Shown: positions 8,953-17,344 of the stretch, piece after piece
Position numbering within the stretch: the first letter of the stretch is position 1
Layout of the letters: the number at the start of each line of letters is the position of its first letter
Source of the DNA: Aestuariibacter sp. GS-14
Lineage (GTDB): Bacteria > Pseudomonadota > Gammaproteobacteria > Enterobacterales > Alteromonadaceae
DNA: 64,000 nucleotides
Direction of reading: 5' to 3'
Assembly (NCBI RefSeq): GCF_006494365.1
Contig: NZ_VHIP01000002.1
Location: 310,001 to 374,000, forward strand
Program-made: the position numbers and the translations under genes
The notes under the pieces: generated by a model
The model's database searches: none
Told to the model about the DNA's origin: nothing
Seen by the model: only the letters and a program-made list of their open reading frames with translations

Positions 8953-8969
8953 ATAGTGATGTTCACTAT
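8953..8969. promoter_or_regulatory. Inverted repeat upstream of TonB receptor 2
   Basis: ATAGTGA-TGT-TCACTAT is a perfect 7-bp inverted repeat with a 3-bp spacer, 118 bases before the receptor start codon. It could be an operator or an upstream activator site. The cognate regulator is not known; the BaeSR-like pair downstream is one candidate. Confidence 0.45.
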
Positions 8970-9086
8970 GAGTAAACAGTAAGGGTTAACCGGGTTCAGT
9001 TTTTGGATGATTCATCTGCCGGTAAGCACCATTACTAAAGGTAAGACTCAGCCATCATGTTAATGATGTACCGATAAGAGATTATA

Positions 9087-11498
9087 ATGAAAATGATACA
9101 TTCAGGACGCACATTCAAACCCACTCGTATGGCGTTAGCCGTTACGGTCGCTTTTTCAACTCTGGGTGATCCAGTGTTGGCCCAAGACACTCAAGTGCCT
9201 GCCATTATTGACGAAAATGGTATCGAAATTATTGAGGTTACTTCACAAAAACGCACTCAGACATTGCAGGAACTGGCTGTTTCTGCGGCTGTTATTACCC
9301 CCGAACAACTTAATGCTAAAGGTATTACCCAGGTACAGGATGCCCTTGAAACCGTTCCAGGTGTGAAAATTCAGAATATAGCCGGAACAGGTGCTGGGCG
9401 TGTGTTCATCCGAGGCATTGGCACCTCTTCGGGTGATGAATTTGATGCTGTTATCGCTAATGGTGTTTCGTTAAACCTCGATGGCATAAATTCCAATAAT
9501 GCCAGTAATTTACTGAGTAGCATGTTTGATGTTGAACGTGTCGAGGTACTCAAAGGACCTCAGGGTACCTTATATGGTTCCAGTGCTCTGGGTGGGGTAG
9601 TTAATGTGATAACTGCGAAGCCTTCAGTGGATGAATTTAGCGGTAGAGTCAGAGTACAGGCCGGCAACTATAATCAACGTATTTATCAGGGGATGGTAAA
9701 CATTCCAATCAATGATAGCGTTGCTTTCAGACTGACTGCAACCGACGATTCCAGGGATGGTTACACGGATGCACCGGCAGGCATCAAAGACTGGGCAAGT
9801 GTGGCTGCCAATGCTGACTTTCCATTTACGGATTTTCCTTTGTTTCTGGTTGAAGCCGTGGGAGGTGGCGATTTAAACGCCAAGTTTGGTAATTATGGTG
9901 CGGCAGAAAACACCGGTTATCGCGGCAAATTGTTGATTGAGCCATCGGACGATTTTTCCTTCTTGTTAACTTACGACTACCAGGAACAAGCTGGAACAAG
10001 TCCGGTGTGGCTTAATCCCGAAGACGTTAAAAATGGCGATTTAATTTGTTGTCAATTGGGAGCGAGCGCGCCACCTCCGTTTGCAACACCAGCCTGGTAT
10101 GAGCGACGGTACTTTTATCGTGAAAGTGACACAGTTTCGGCAGAATTAAACTACCGGTTTACTGGCTTTGCTGATTTAAATGTCACTTATTCTACCAATA
10201 CAATCAAAGATAAAGGTCAGGAGTTGACAGCATTACAGCTGGCAACTAATGATGTTTCTGAACAAACCCAGGACACCTATGAAGTGCGTCTGAACTCCCT
10301 GCCACAAAGCGAGTTAATATGGGTGGCAGGTGTTTATTTTCAGGACACGGATCGCAAATGGGCGCTGAATCCTTCCGATTTTGAACCCAGTCCGATTGAT
10401 GGGAGTTATGCTTTTCAACGTTTGAGCAAGCCGTTTGAAAATGCCAATATTTACGGTCAGGTAACCTATCCTCTACAAGAGAATTTGCGACTGACCGCCG
10501 GCATGCGTTACTCACGCACAACCGACGATTTAGTTTATACCTTGTATAAATCGGCCACACCCTGTACCGCCGACGACATGGGTACGCCGGACCCAATGGA
10601 TGACATTTTATGTCCTTCCTATGATACCGTTGTAGAAAGCAACGAATTTGGTGTTGAAACACAAACTCAAACACGTACCACCTGGAAACTCGGTGTGGAA
10701 TATGACATGGATAATGACCAGATGGTCTATGCGCATGTTGCCACTGGGTTTAAATCTGGTGGATTACAATTCCGCAATGAATCAGTGAGTATTGACGTTG
10801 CCGAACCTCTTACATTGGGGACTTATGCGCCCGAAACGTCTGTTTCTTATGAAGTTGGGTCTAAAAACCGCTTCCTGAACAATACCTTGCAGTTAAATGC
10901 GGCCGCTTTTTATACGTTGTGGGATAACATGCAGTTGAATTCCCTAACGTGTAAAGTGGCCGGCTGTAATCTATTTGGCACAAATCAGTCATATGCGGTT
11001 TGGTATAACGCTGGAGAAAGTACTCAGTATGGTCTGGAATTCGACTCGATTTGGTTACCCCATGACAACGGCCGGGTTACTGCCTCACTGTCGTTAATGA
11101 AAGGTGAGTATGGTGAAACTGATTATGCCTGGTCAGCGCCTGGATTCGAAGGCATTGTCAATCTGGATGGCAATGAAATGGCGAATACACCTGCGTATGC
11201 TGGAAACGTAGCGTATAGCCATTATTTCTCTTTCAGTAATGGTAATTTAGTCACGCTGACCTTCGAGCAGGAGTTCAGTGCCGCTTATGAAACCACTCAC
11301 GAATACTTTTTCGCGGGTCACCGACAGCCTTCCTATCGTCGGACCAATCTATCGTTAACCTACGAGAGTGAAGATCTCACGGTTAATATTTTTGCTCGTA
11401 ATTTAGAAAACGAGTTAACCATCCAAAGTGTTTTCCCATTCGGTGTACAAGGCAGTGAGCCAAGAACCTTTGGCGCTTCATTAGCTTATCAATTTTAA
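9087..11498 (+). CDS. TonB-dependent outer-membrane receptor 2
   Basis: An 803-residue receptor. A signal peptide (cleavage near VLAQ) is followed by a TonB-box-like segment (IEIIEVTSQKR), a plug (AGRVFIRGIGTSSGDEFD, VEVLKGPQGTLYGSSALGG) and a beta-barrel that closes with SLAYQF. It is of the same general class as receptors 1 and 3 but clearly distinct in the barrel, suggesting a different ligand or different size class. It is followed after 16 bases by a third NTF2-like exported protein, repeating the receptor/NTF2 pairing seen with receptor 1. Substrate unknown. Confidence 0.93.
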   Translation: MKMIHSGRTFKPTRMALAVTVAFSTLGDPVLAQDTQVPAIIDENGIEIIEVTSQKRTQTLQELAVSAAVITPEQLNAKGITQVQDALETVPGVKIQNIAGTGAGRVFIRGIGTSSGDEFDAVIANGVSLNLDGINSNNASNLLSSMFDVERVEVLKGPQGTLYGSSALGGVVNVITAKPSVDEFSGRVRVQAGNYNQRIYQGMVNIPINDSVAFRLTATDDSRDGYTDAPAGIKDWASVAANADFPFTDFPLFLVEAVGGGDLNAKFGNYGAAENTGYRGKLLIEPSDDFSFLLTYDYQEQAGTSPVWLNPEDVKNGDLICCQLGASAPPPFATPAWYERRYFYRESDTVSAELNYRFTGFADLNVTYSTNTIKDKGQELTALQLATNDVSEQTQDTYEVRLNSLPQSELIWVAGVYFQDTDRKWALNPSDFEPSPIDGSYAFQRLSKPFENANIYGQVTYPLQENLRLTAGMRYSRTTDDLVYTLYKSATPCTADDMGTPDPMDDILCPSYDTVVESNEFGVETQTQTRTTWKLGVEYDMDNDQMVYAHVATGFKSGGLQFRNESVSIDVAEPLTLGTYAPETSVSYEVGSKNRFLNNTLQLNAAAFYTLWDNMQLNSLTCKVAGCNLFGTNQSYAVWYNAGESTQYGLEFDSIWLPHDNGRVTASLSLMKGEYGETDYAWSAPGFEGIVNLDGNEMANTPAYAGNVAYSHYFSFSNGNLVTLTFEQEFSAAYETTHEYFFAGHRQPSYRRTNLSLTYESEDLTVNIFARNLENELTIQSVFPFGVQGSEPRTFGASLAYQF

Positions 11499-11514
11499 TT
11501 ATTAAGGAATTATC

Positions 11515-12444
11515 ATGATATTACGCAAACGATTACCGGCGGCTGCATTGGCTGTAGCACTTTTGAGTACCGGAATGCTGGGTCTGTCTGTCGGAGAGGT
11601 AATGGCAAAAGAGCGTCCTGTTATCAGTAAAGGCGATCATGCTTATATCGCTCTGCAGGTACAAAACGCGATGAGTCGCCATGCCTATTATCACGCGGCA
11701 GGTATGAATCTTGAGGAAGTGGATCATCTTTGGGTGAGCCGTACTGGTCCTAATGCCAAAACAGCTACTTTTGCCAGTCCAATATGGGTAATGTCCGGGA
11801 TTGAAACAGTTCGCAATGCCTATGGCAAAGAGAACCAGGCTAACCGTGAAAAAGCGCTAAAAGCGATTCAGAAGGTAGTGCCTGATTTAAAGTTTGAGGA
11901 AGCCAATCTTGGCGCTGGTCACGAGTGGGCTATGCATACCAACACCACGCCCATCATCGAAGTGGCAGGAGATGGTAAAACGGCAAAAGGCGTTTGGTAT
12001 TCACCGGGTATGGGACTGATGGCCAGTGTTCAGGGCGATGATGCTCCGATAAACAGTGTATTCTTTTGGGAAAAGTATGCAGGTGACTTCATTCTTGAAG
12101 ATGGAAAGTGGAAAATCTGGCATTTGCAAATGGCTTATGATTTTACACCTGGACTCCCCAAAGAAATGACCGATGCGTTTGCGCTGATTAATGGTGAACT
12201 GGATGCTGCGGAAGAATCCGGCCCTATGCGAGAGGCAGGTGAGAGAATGGCAAGTCTGCCACCCGGTTTTCTGAAACCAGCCTATTCCTATCCGATTTAT
12301 TCACCGGCCCGGCCGGGTCTGATTTATCCCAGACTTCCAGAGCCTTACTACACGTTTTCTGAAACGTTTTCCTATTGTAACTGTGATGAAACAAGCCGAC
12401 CGGACAACTCAGCTACTATGGGAATTGTAGCGTTAAAAGATTAA
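11515..12444 (+). CDS. Exported NTF2/SnoaL-like protein
   Basis: A 309-residue protein with a cleavable signal peptide (likely cut near VMA-K, residue 31) rather than a lipobox. The NTF2/SnoaL-like domain is very close to that of the EF-hand lipoprotein at 4213-5301 (QNAMSRHAYYHAAGMNLEE, GHEWAMHTNTTPIIEVAGDG, WYSPGMGLM, WKIWHLQMAYDFTPG), and the same tail is present (YPRLPEPYYTFSETFSY). A short Cys-containing extension follows (CNCDE). It lies 16 bases after TonB receptor 2 and before a terminator, so the two are co-transcribed. A periplasmic role in modifying or carrying the imported compound is inferred; no catalytic assignment is possible. Confidence 0.88.
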   Translation: MILRKRLPAAALAVALLSTGMLGLSVGEVMAKERPVISKGDHAYIALQVQNAMSRHAYYHAAGMNLEEVDHLWVSRTGPNAKTATFASPIWVMSGIETVRNAYGKENQANREKALKAIQKVVPDLKFEEANLGAGHEWAMHTNTTPIIEVAGDGKTAKGVWYSPGMGLMASVQGDDAPINSVFFWEKYAGDFILEDGKWKIWHLQMAYDFTPGLPKEMTDAFALINGELDAAEESGPMREAGERMASLPPGFLKPAYSYPIYSPARPGLIYPRLPEPYYTFSETFSYCNCDETSRPDNSATMGIVALKD

Positions 12445-12453
12445 CCCCCGAAG

Positions 12454-12484
12454 CCTCTGCAGAACTGAGTTTTGCAGAGGTTTT
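12454..12484 (+). terminator. Terminator after the TonB receptor 2/NTF2 unit
   Basis: Stem CCTCTGCA / TGCAGAGG around an 11-base loop, followed by TTTT. It separates the receptor unit from the kinase genes, although the T run is short. Confidence 0.7.
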
Positions 12485-12517
12485 ATCTGAATACGGGTAA
12501 TAAGAGCTTGATTTATT

Positions 12518-14017
12518 GTGAAATTTGTCAATAGTAATATGCAGAATCAGAGCAACAGATTAATCAATAAATTGCTAAAAGCTGCCCTTGATAAATACGT
12601 TAAATTCAAACATTCCCTTCGACTCGGTGTAGGAGGTAAGTTAACTGCCGCAATGGCCTTTATTGGGTTGTTGTCGGTGATCCTTGCTGGCATAGCCACG
12701 CGCATTACGTTTGAACGGGGATTTACCGACTACCTGAATGAGCGGGGAATTCAGCAAATGGATTCTATTGAGCCTAAGTTGACAGAACGCTTTCAGACCG
12801 AAGGCAGCTGGCAGTTTTTGCTTCGTTCGCCGATTGAATGGTTTAATATAATTGGCTATCCCGCGAACAATTCGGATGTACCGCCCATCGGTACGCCCAT
12901 TCCAATTAATCAAACTCATCTGGACGAGAGTGGATCGGGTTTGCGACTTGCGCTATTTGACAAAGAAGGCAAATTTATTATTGGCTTTCTGGAGAATCGC
13001 GACAGTGCAGTGCGCCGCGCCATTAAAATTGATAATGAGGTGGTCGGTTGGCTGACTTATACTCCAAGTGAGAGCATAGTCAGTCAGGCTGAACTGGCGT
13101 TTAAACAGCGCCAGGATCGCTCGATTTTTATTATTGGCCTGATTAGCGTGTTTATTGCTGCGGCGGTGGCAATGTTGATCAGCAGAAGATTGATTAGCAG
13201 TTTAAAACCAATCCGACAGGTGGTTGCGGAACTGGCCAGCGGCAATTTGCAAGCCCGGCTCAACCTGCAATCAGATGATGAAATTGGTGATTTAAGTGCA
13301 GATATAAATCATCTGGCTAATGCATTGGATAAAAATGAACGTGTGCGGCGAAACTTAATGGCCGATCTTTCTCACGAGCTGCGAACGCCTATTGCGATAT
13401 TGCAGGCAGAGCTGGAAGCGATGCGTGATGGGATAAGAACCCTGAGTCAGGATTCGCTGCGGTCCTTATATGCAGAAGTGCGAACCTTAAGTGTGCTGGT
13501 AGACGATGTTTATGAGGTAACGTCCAGTGATGTAGGTGCATTAAATTATAGAATGCAGTCTGTTGATGTGCTGGATGTGCTTGAATATACCCTCCATGCT
13601 TTTGAAAAACGTCGTCAGCAACGAGAGATTACGCTGCGTTATACCTCAGCTGGATCCGAAGGTTTGATTAATGGTGATGAGGGTCGATTAAACCAACTCT
13701 TTAATAATCTCATCGAAAATTCAATGCGTTATACCTATGCTGGTGGAGAGCTGAAGATTCAGACCTACATCAGAGATCGCGTGATAGAAATTATTTTCTG
13801 GGATTCAGAACCTGGTATAGAAGGGACTACGTATGAGGCCATCTTTGAACGCAGTTTTCAGGGACGTCAGCGACTCGATACTGGTCGAAAAGGAAACGGG
13901 TTAGGCCTGACGATTTGCCAGAATATTATTGATGCCCACCGGGGCGAAATTAGTGCAGGGCCCTCTCCTTTGGGAGGGCTGTGTATCAATATAAAGTTAC
14001 CCAGGATAGACCTATGA
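12518..14017 (+). CDS. BaeS-like sensor histidine kinase
   Basis: A kinase of up to 499 residues from a GTG at 12518; an in-frame ATG at 12539 is an alternative start. A membrane helix (about residues 43-63), a sensor region facing the periplasm, a second helix (about 202-221), HAMP, HisKA (DLSHELRTPIAILQAELEAM, phospho-His near 289) and an HATPase domain (NNLIENSMRY, GNGLGLTICQNII) follow in order. The D-box reads DSEPGIEG rather than the usual DxGPGI form. The gene overlaps the response regulator by ATGA. BaeSR relatives respond to envelope stress or phenolic compounds in enterics, so sensing of an aromatic substrate here is plausible but inferred. Confidence 0.93.
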   Translation: MKFVNSNMQNQSNRLINKLLKAALDKYVKFKHSLRLGVGGKLTAAMAFIGLLSVILAGIATRITFERGFTDYLNERGIQQMDSIEPKLTERFQTEGSWQFLLRSPIEWFNIIGYPANNSDVPPIGTPIPINQTHLDESGSGLRLALFDKEGKFIIGFLENRDSAVRRAIKIDNEVVGWLTYTPSESIVSQAELAFKQRQDRSIFIIGLISVFIAAAVAMLISRRLISSLKPIRQVVAELASGNLQARLNLQSDDEIGDLSADINHLANALDKNERVRRNLMADLSHELRTPIAILQAELEAMRDGIRTLSQDSLRSLYAEVRTLSVLVDDVYEVTSSDVGALNYRMQSVDVLDVLEYTLHAFEKRRQQREITLRYTSAGSEGLINGDEGRLNQLFNNLIENSMRYTYAGGELKIQTYIRDRVIEIIFWDSEPGIEGTTYEAIFERSFQGRQRLDTGRKGNGLGLTICQNIIDAHRGEISAGPSPLGGLCINIKLPRIDL

Positions 14018-14712
14018 CATTCCATTCTGTGTCAGAAAATCAGGCAGCGACGATTTTACTGGTTGAGGATGAAATAAAACTCGCTAATGTGGTAAAGGAA
14101 TATCTTCAATCTGACGGGCATAATGTTATCGCCGTTACTGAGGGGCATTCGGCCATTACAATTGCAAAATCGTCGCAGCCAGCCGTTATATTGCTGGACC
14201 TTAATTTACCTGATTTAGACGGGGTTGAAGTTTGTAAGCAAATCAGGGAGTTCAGTTATGCTCCCATTATTATGTTAACGGCGCGCACCGAAGAATTGGA
14301 CCGAGTCCTTGGGCTCGATGCGGGCGCCGATGATTATATCTGTAAACCCTTTAGTCCCAAAGAATTGCTAGCAAGGGTAAGGGCTATATTACGTCGTATT
14401 CAGCAGCCAAAAGACCAGCCTCTAGTGCCTGGATTGCAAATTGATGAAGCTGCCTATGTCGCCAGATATAAGGGCGAATCATTGCAGTTAACGCCGGCTG
14501 AGTTTCGTTTATTGCATACCTTAATGAGCACACCGGGAAGAGTATTCTCGCGTACTCAGTTACTTGACCTATTGCACGATGATTACCGGGATATTACCGA
14601 TCGGGCTATCGATAGTCATATCCGAAATTTGCGGGCAAAACTCAGACAAGCATACGAAGGTGAAGAACTCATTCGTTCTGTTTATGGGGTCGGGTATAAA
14701 TTCGAATATTAA
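14014..14712 (+). CDS. BaeR-like OmpR-family response regulator
   Basis: The ATG at 14014 overlaps the kinase stop codon as ATGA and has AGGA before it, so it is preferred over a GTG at 13981. The 232-residue protein has a receiver domain with acidic pocket (LLVEDE), phospho-acceptor in LLDLNLPDLDG and the conserved Lys in DDYICKPFSP. A winged-helix OmpR output domain follows (LQLTPAEFRLLHTLMSTPGRVFSR, DRAIDSHIRNLRAKL). The FSYAPIIMLTAR and ICKPFSPKELLARV stretches resemble BaeR. It is translationally coupled to the kinase and probably controls receptors, transporters or efflux in this locus. Confidence 0.94.
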   Translation: MTFHSVSENQAATILLVEDEIKLANVVKEYLQSDGHNVIAVTEGHSAITIAKSSQPAVILLDLNLPDLDGVEVCKQIREFSYAPIIMLTARTEELDRVLGLDAGADDYICKPFSPKELLARVRAILRRIQQPKDQPLVPGLQIDEAAYVARYKGESLQLTPAEFRLLHTLMSTPGRVFSRTQLLDLLHDDYRDITDRAIDSHIRNLRAKLRQAYEGEELIRSVYGVGYKFEY

Positions 14713-14912
14713 AATTATGCAGCTAACGGGAGTATTAAAAGATCCTGGCCATAATTTTCTTTCTGTTTGATTTAACAGTAACGATACCGCATTGCTTATA
14801 TAACGCTGTTAAGCAGGCAAATAGACTCTATTGATATTTCAAATTTTCAATTAATTAACAAAATGATTACTCTCAAAAAATCATTCTAAATTAATTATCG
14901 GCATCGAATTCT

Positions 14913-14922
14913 AAGCGCTTTG
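14913..14922. promoter_or_regulatory. LacI-type half-palindrome upstream of the hydrolase
   Basis: AAGCGCTTTG contains the 8-bp palindrome AAGCGCTT with the CG centre of LacI operators, 55 bases before the chosen hydrolase start. The same ten bases occur at 29203-29212 upstream of an SDR gene. LacI regulator 2 is a candidate binder. Confidence 0.4.
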
Positions 14923-14967
14923 CTGCTTAAGTCTGATGCCACAAACATGAATACCATGGAGTCTGTA

Positions 14968-16122
14968 ATGTTCGAACCATTTCCCGGGAATTATGTCTGG
15001 AACCTTCAAGTTAATCTGGCACTGATATGTGGTGGTAATCATGGCGAAATTGACGAAGCCTGTCGTCCAATCAAAGAAGCCGCCGCCAATGGAGAGGATG
15101 CCGGTACCGCTTTATTGTTTGACAGCTGGATAGCGGTGGCCAAACAAGTTGAAGAGAATGCCCGCCAGGATGAAGAATCGGGCTATTTGCTTTCTGCCGG
15201 CACTAAATATGCCCGCGCGTCCGGATATTACCTCTCCGCTGAACGCATGCAGTCGAGAGACTATGCGCCGCGCTGGGAGGCTTATGACAAAGGTCTTGAA
15301 TTATATCGCAAGCATGTTGAATGTAGCGGGTTACATGTGGATTTCGTTGAGATCCCTTTTGAAGATACCACCTATCCGGCGATTTTTGTTCATGATGGCA
15401 GTGGCATTAAACGTCCGGCACTGGTTTCCTGTAATGGCCTGGACAGTATGAAAGAACAGGTCAATATGGCTGGACATGGCAAGTCCAACCTGGATCGTGG
15501 AATGTATACTTTGTTCGTCGACCAGCCTGGTACAGGTGAAGCACTGCGTAAGCGCGGGCTGACTGCCGTGTATGACACGGAGCGCTGGGCAACACCAGCC
15601 TATGAATACCTGGCTTCCCGCGCCGATGTGGACGAAAACAAAATCGGTATGTTCGGGTTATCCCTTGGTGGCTATTACGCCCCGCGTGCTGCTGCCAATG
15701 AGCCTCGTTTTGCCCTGTGCGCCGTCATGGGGGCAAATCACGTATGGGGGCAACGTCAGAAAGAACGTATGGAGCGAGAAGGGGAAAACCCGGTTCCCCA
15801 TTATTGGGATCATGTGCTGTGGGTATGGGGCTTCGACAATTTAGATGACTTTATGGCTTATATGCCTAACGTTACGCTGGACGGTCAGATTGAAAAACTA
15901 ACCATGCCATTTTTAGTTACCCATGGTGAAGGTGATCGTCAAATTCCAGTGGCAAATGCCTACCGTTCTTACGAACAGGCCGTTAACAGCAGTCAGCGTC
16001 ATCTGCGCGTCTTTACCAAAAAAGACTTCGAAATTGAGCATTGTGGCGCCGACAACGGTACTGCAATGAGGGATTACATCGCAGACTGGTGCGCAGAGAC
16101 ATTCGCAAAAATGGACAAATAG
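14968..16122 (+). CDS. Alpha/beta hydrolase, C-C-bond hydrolase type
   Basis: The start at ATG 14968 is chosen because GGAG lies six bases upstream; in-frame starts at 14947 and a TTG at 14920 are weaker. The 384-residue protein has a helical N-terminal part and an alpha/beta-hydrolase core with nucleophile elbow GLSLGG (Ser232), acid Asp323 in THGEGD and His358 in EIEHCG. The layout and length resemble 2,6-dihydroxypseudooxynicotine hydrolase and its relatives, which cut the C-C bond next to a ketone on an aromatic or diketone substrate. Directly downstream are an extradiol dioxygenase and a flavin monooxygenase, so cleavage of a ring-fission or diketone product is likely. Exact substrate unknown. 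Confidence 0.85.
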   Translation: MFEPFPGNYVWNLQVNLALICGGNHGEIDEACRPIKEAAANGEDAGTALLFDSWIAVAKQVEENARQDEESGYLLSAGTKYARASGYYLSAERMQSRDYAPRWEAYDKGLELYRKHVECSGLHVDFVEIPFEDTTYPAIFVHDGSGIKRPALVSCNGLDSMKEQVNMAGHGKSNLDRGMYTLFVDQPGTGEALRKRGLTAVYDTERWATPAYEYLASRADVDENKIGMFGLSLGGYYAPRAAANEPRFALCAVMGANHVWGQRQKERMEREGENPVPHYWDHVLWVWGFDNLDDFMAYMPNVTLDGQIEKLTMPFLVTHGEGDRQIPVANAYRSYEQAVNSSQRHLRVFTKKDFEIEHCGADNGTAMRDYIADWCAETFAKMDK

Positions 16123-16144
16123 ACAATGATTTGCCTGTAGATTA

Positions 16145-16178
16145 TGGGGCGCAAAAGCGCCTCATTTTCTTTTATTTT
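16145..16178 (+). terminator. Terminator after the hydrolase
   Basis: Stem TGGGGCGC / GCGCCTCA (one G-T pair) with loop AAAA, followed by a T-rich run. It separates the hydrolase from the dioxygenase operon; the 230 bases that follow are AT-rich and should hold that operon's promoter. Confidence 0.75.
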
Positions 16179-16411
16179 GTTACATGAATAATGACTCATT
16201 GATCTGTGTCAAATATGTTAATTATGCAGGTTTTTAAATTCCGTTTTTGCGGTGTTTTATTTTAATTAAGTTAATGATTTTGTTTTGTTTTTGTGCGGAT
16301 TTTGATGTTTATTGGTAATGTAAATAAAGTGTATCTGCGCAAACAATTTCTAGCCTCATAGGCTTCTGTTTAGACTGGCAAAATGTAGAAAATAACAAGA
16401 GTAACGCGAAT

Positions 16412-17344
16412 ATGAATATTCTAGGACCTGATGAACTGGTATTTGGTGTCGATGATGTCGAGGCCTGTTGCCAGTATCTGACCGACTACGGTTTACTGCC
16501 TGTGAATAAAAATGACAACGGTGGTCGTTTTGAAGGTCTTGATGGTACGGCGATTGTGATTAAACATCGCGATGATGACAGTTTACCTGCGGCACTTCCA
16601 ACCGGATCTATGCTGCGTGAAACGGTGTACGGTGTTGCTGACAAAATGACGTTGGATGCCATCGAAACCGAATTGAGTAAAGATCGGAACGTTAGTAAAG
16701 ATGCGTCCGGGAAGCTGACTACGGTAGACGATAGCGGTTTTGCATTAGGTTTTCAGGTGTCTTGCAGAAAACCGTTTGAAGGTAAAAACGAGCAGGTGAA
16801 TTCGCCAGGGTTTGAGGCTTTACGCGGCCCTAATCAAATTGGTGCCGATACCTCTTATGACATCGTGCCCGCATCTTTATCTCACGTGGTGTACTTTGTG
16901 CCGGATGGCAAAAAAGCCGAGTCATTTTATATCGACAGGCTGGGTTTTAAAGTAGTGGACAGGTTTACACAGTTGGGGCCGTTTCTGCGTCCTGCTGGCA
17001 CGCTTGATCACCACACCTTGTTCTTAATTGAAACCCCGCCGCATATGCAAGGCTGTGAACACTTTACATTTCATCTGGCTGGGCCAAATGAATTATTGCT
17101 GGCAGGCAAGCGTTTCCAGGATAAAGGCTACGAAAGCTTTTGGGGGCCAGGTCGCCATATCTTTGGTTCCAATTACTTCTGGTATTTCAACAGTCCTATG
17201 GGTGTTCACGTGGAATATGATGCCGATATGGATTTACACGATGACAGTTGGACGCCTCGCGAAGCAATGGCATCGGCGGATGCATCGCAAATTTTCAATT
17301 TTACACTGGCGGCCAATTGGATGCCGGGAGGCGATCCTCATTGA
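16412..17344 (+). CDS. Type I extradiol dioxygenase (VOC superfamily)
   Basis: A 310-residue two-domain VOC protein. The C-terminal domain carries the probable iron ligands His158 (SHVVYF), His217 or His221 (CEHFTFHLAG) and Glu268 (VHVEYD), spaced as in BphC-type extradiol dioxygenases. The N-terminal domain lacks an obvious metal site, as is usual. The family opens a catechol-type ring next to the hydroxyls. It is the first gene of an operon with the Rieske-flavin monooxygenase and an SDR, so the monooxygenase probably makes the dihydroxylated ring that this enzyme cleaves. Its context resembles FdeC of the Herbaspirillum naringenin pathway. A non-redox VOC role is a weaker alternative. Confidence 0.85.
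   Translation: MNILGPDELVFGVDDVEACCQYLTDYGLLPVNKNDNGGRFEGLDGTAIVIKHRDDDSLPAALPTGSMLRETVYGVADKMTLDAIETELSKDRNVSKDASGKLTTVDDSGFALGFQVSCRKPFEGKNEQVNSPGFEALRGPNQIGADTSYDIVPASLSHVVYFVPDGKKAESFYIDRLGFKVVDRFTQLGPFLRPAGTLDHHTLFLIETPPHMQGCEHFTFHLAGPNELLLAGKRFQDKGYESFWGPGRHIFGSNYFWYFNSPMGVHVEYDADMDLHDDSWTPREAMASADASQIFNFTLAANWMPGGDPH

Noticed and set aside
13981-14013. Longer response regulator from GTG 13981
   Set aside because: It would overlap the kinase by 37 bases; ATG 14014 forms the usual ATGA overlap and has AGGA upstream.
14920-14967. A longer hydrolase starting at TTG 14920 or ATG 14947
   Set aside because: ATG 14968 has the best-placed GGAG, and the extra residues show no conserved pattern.
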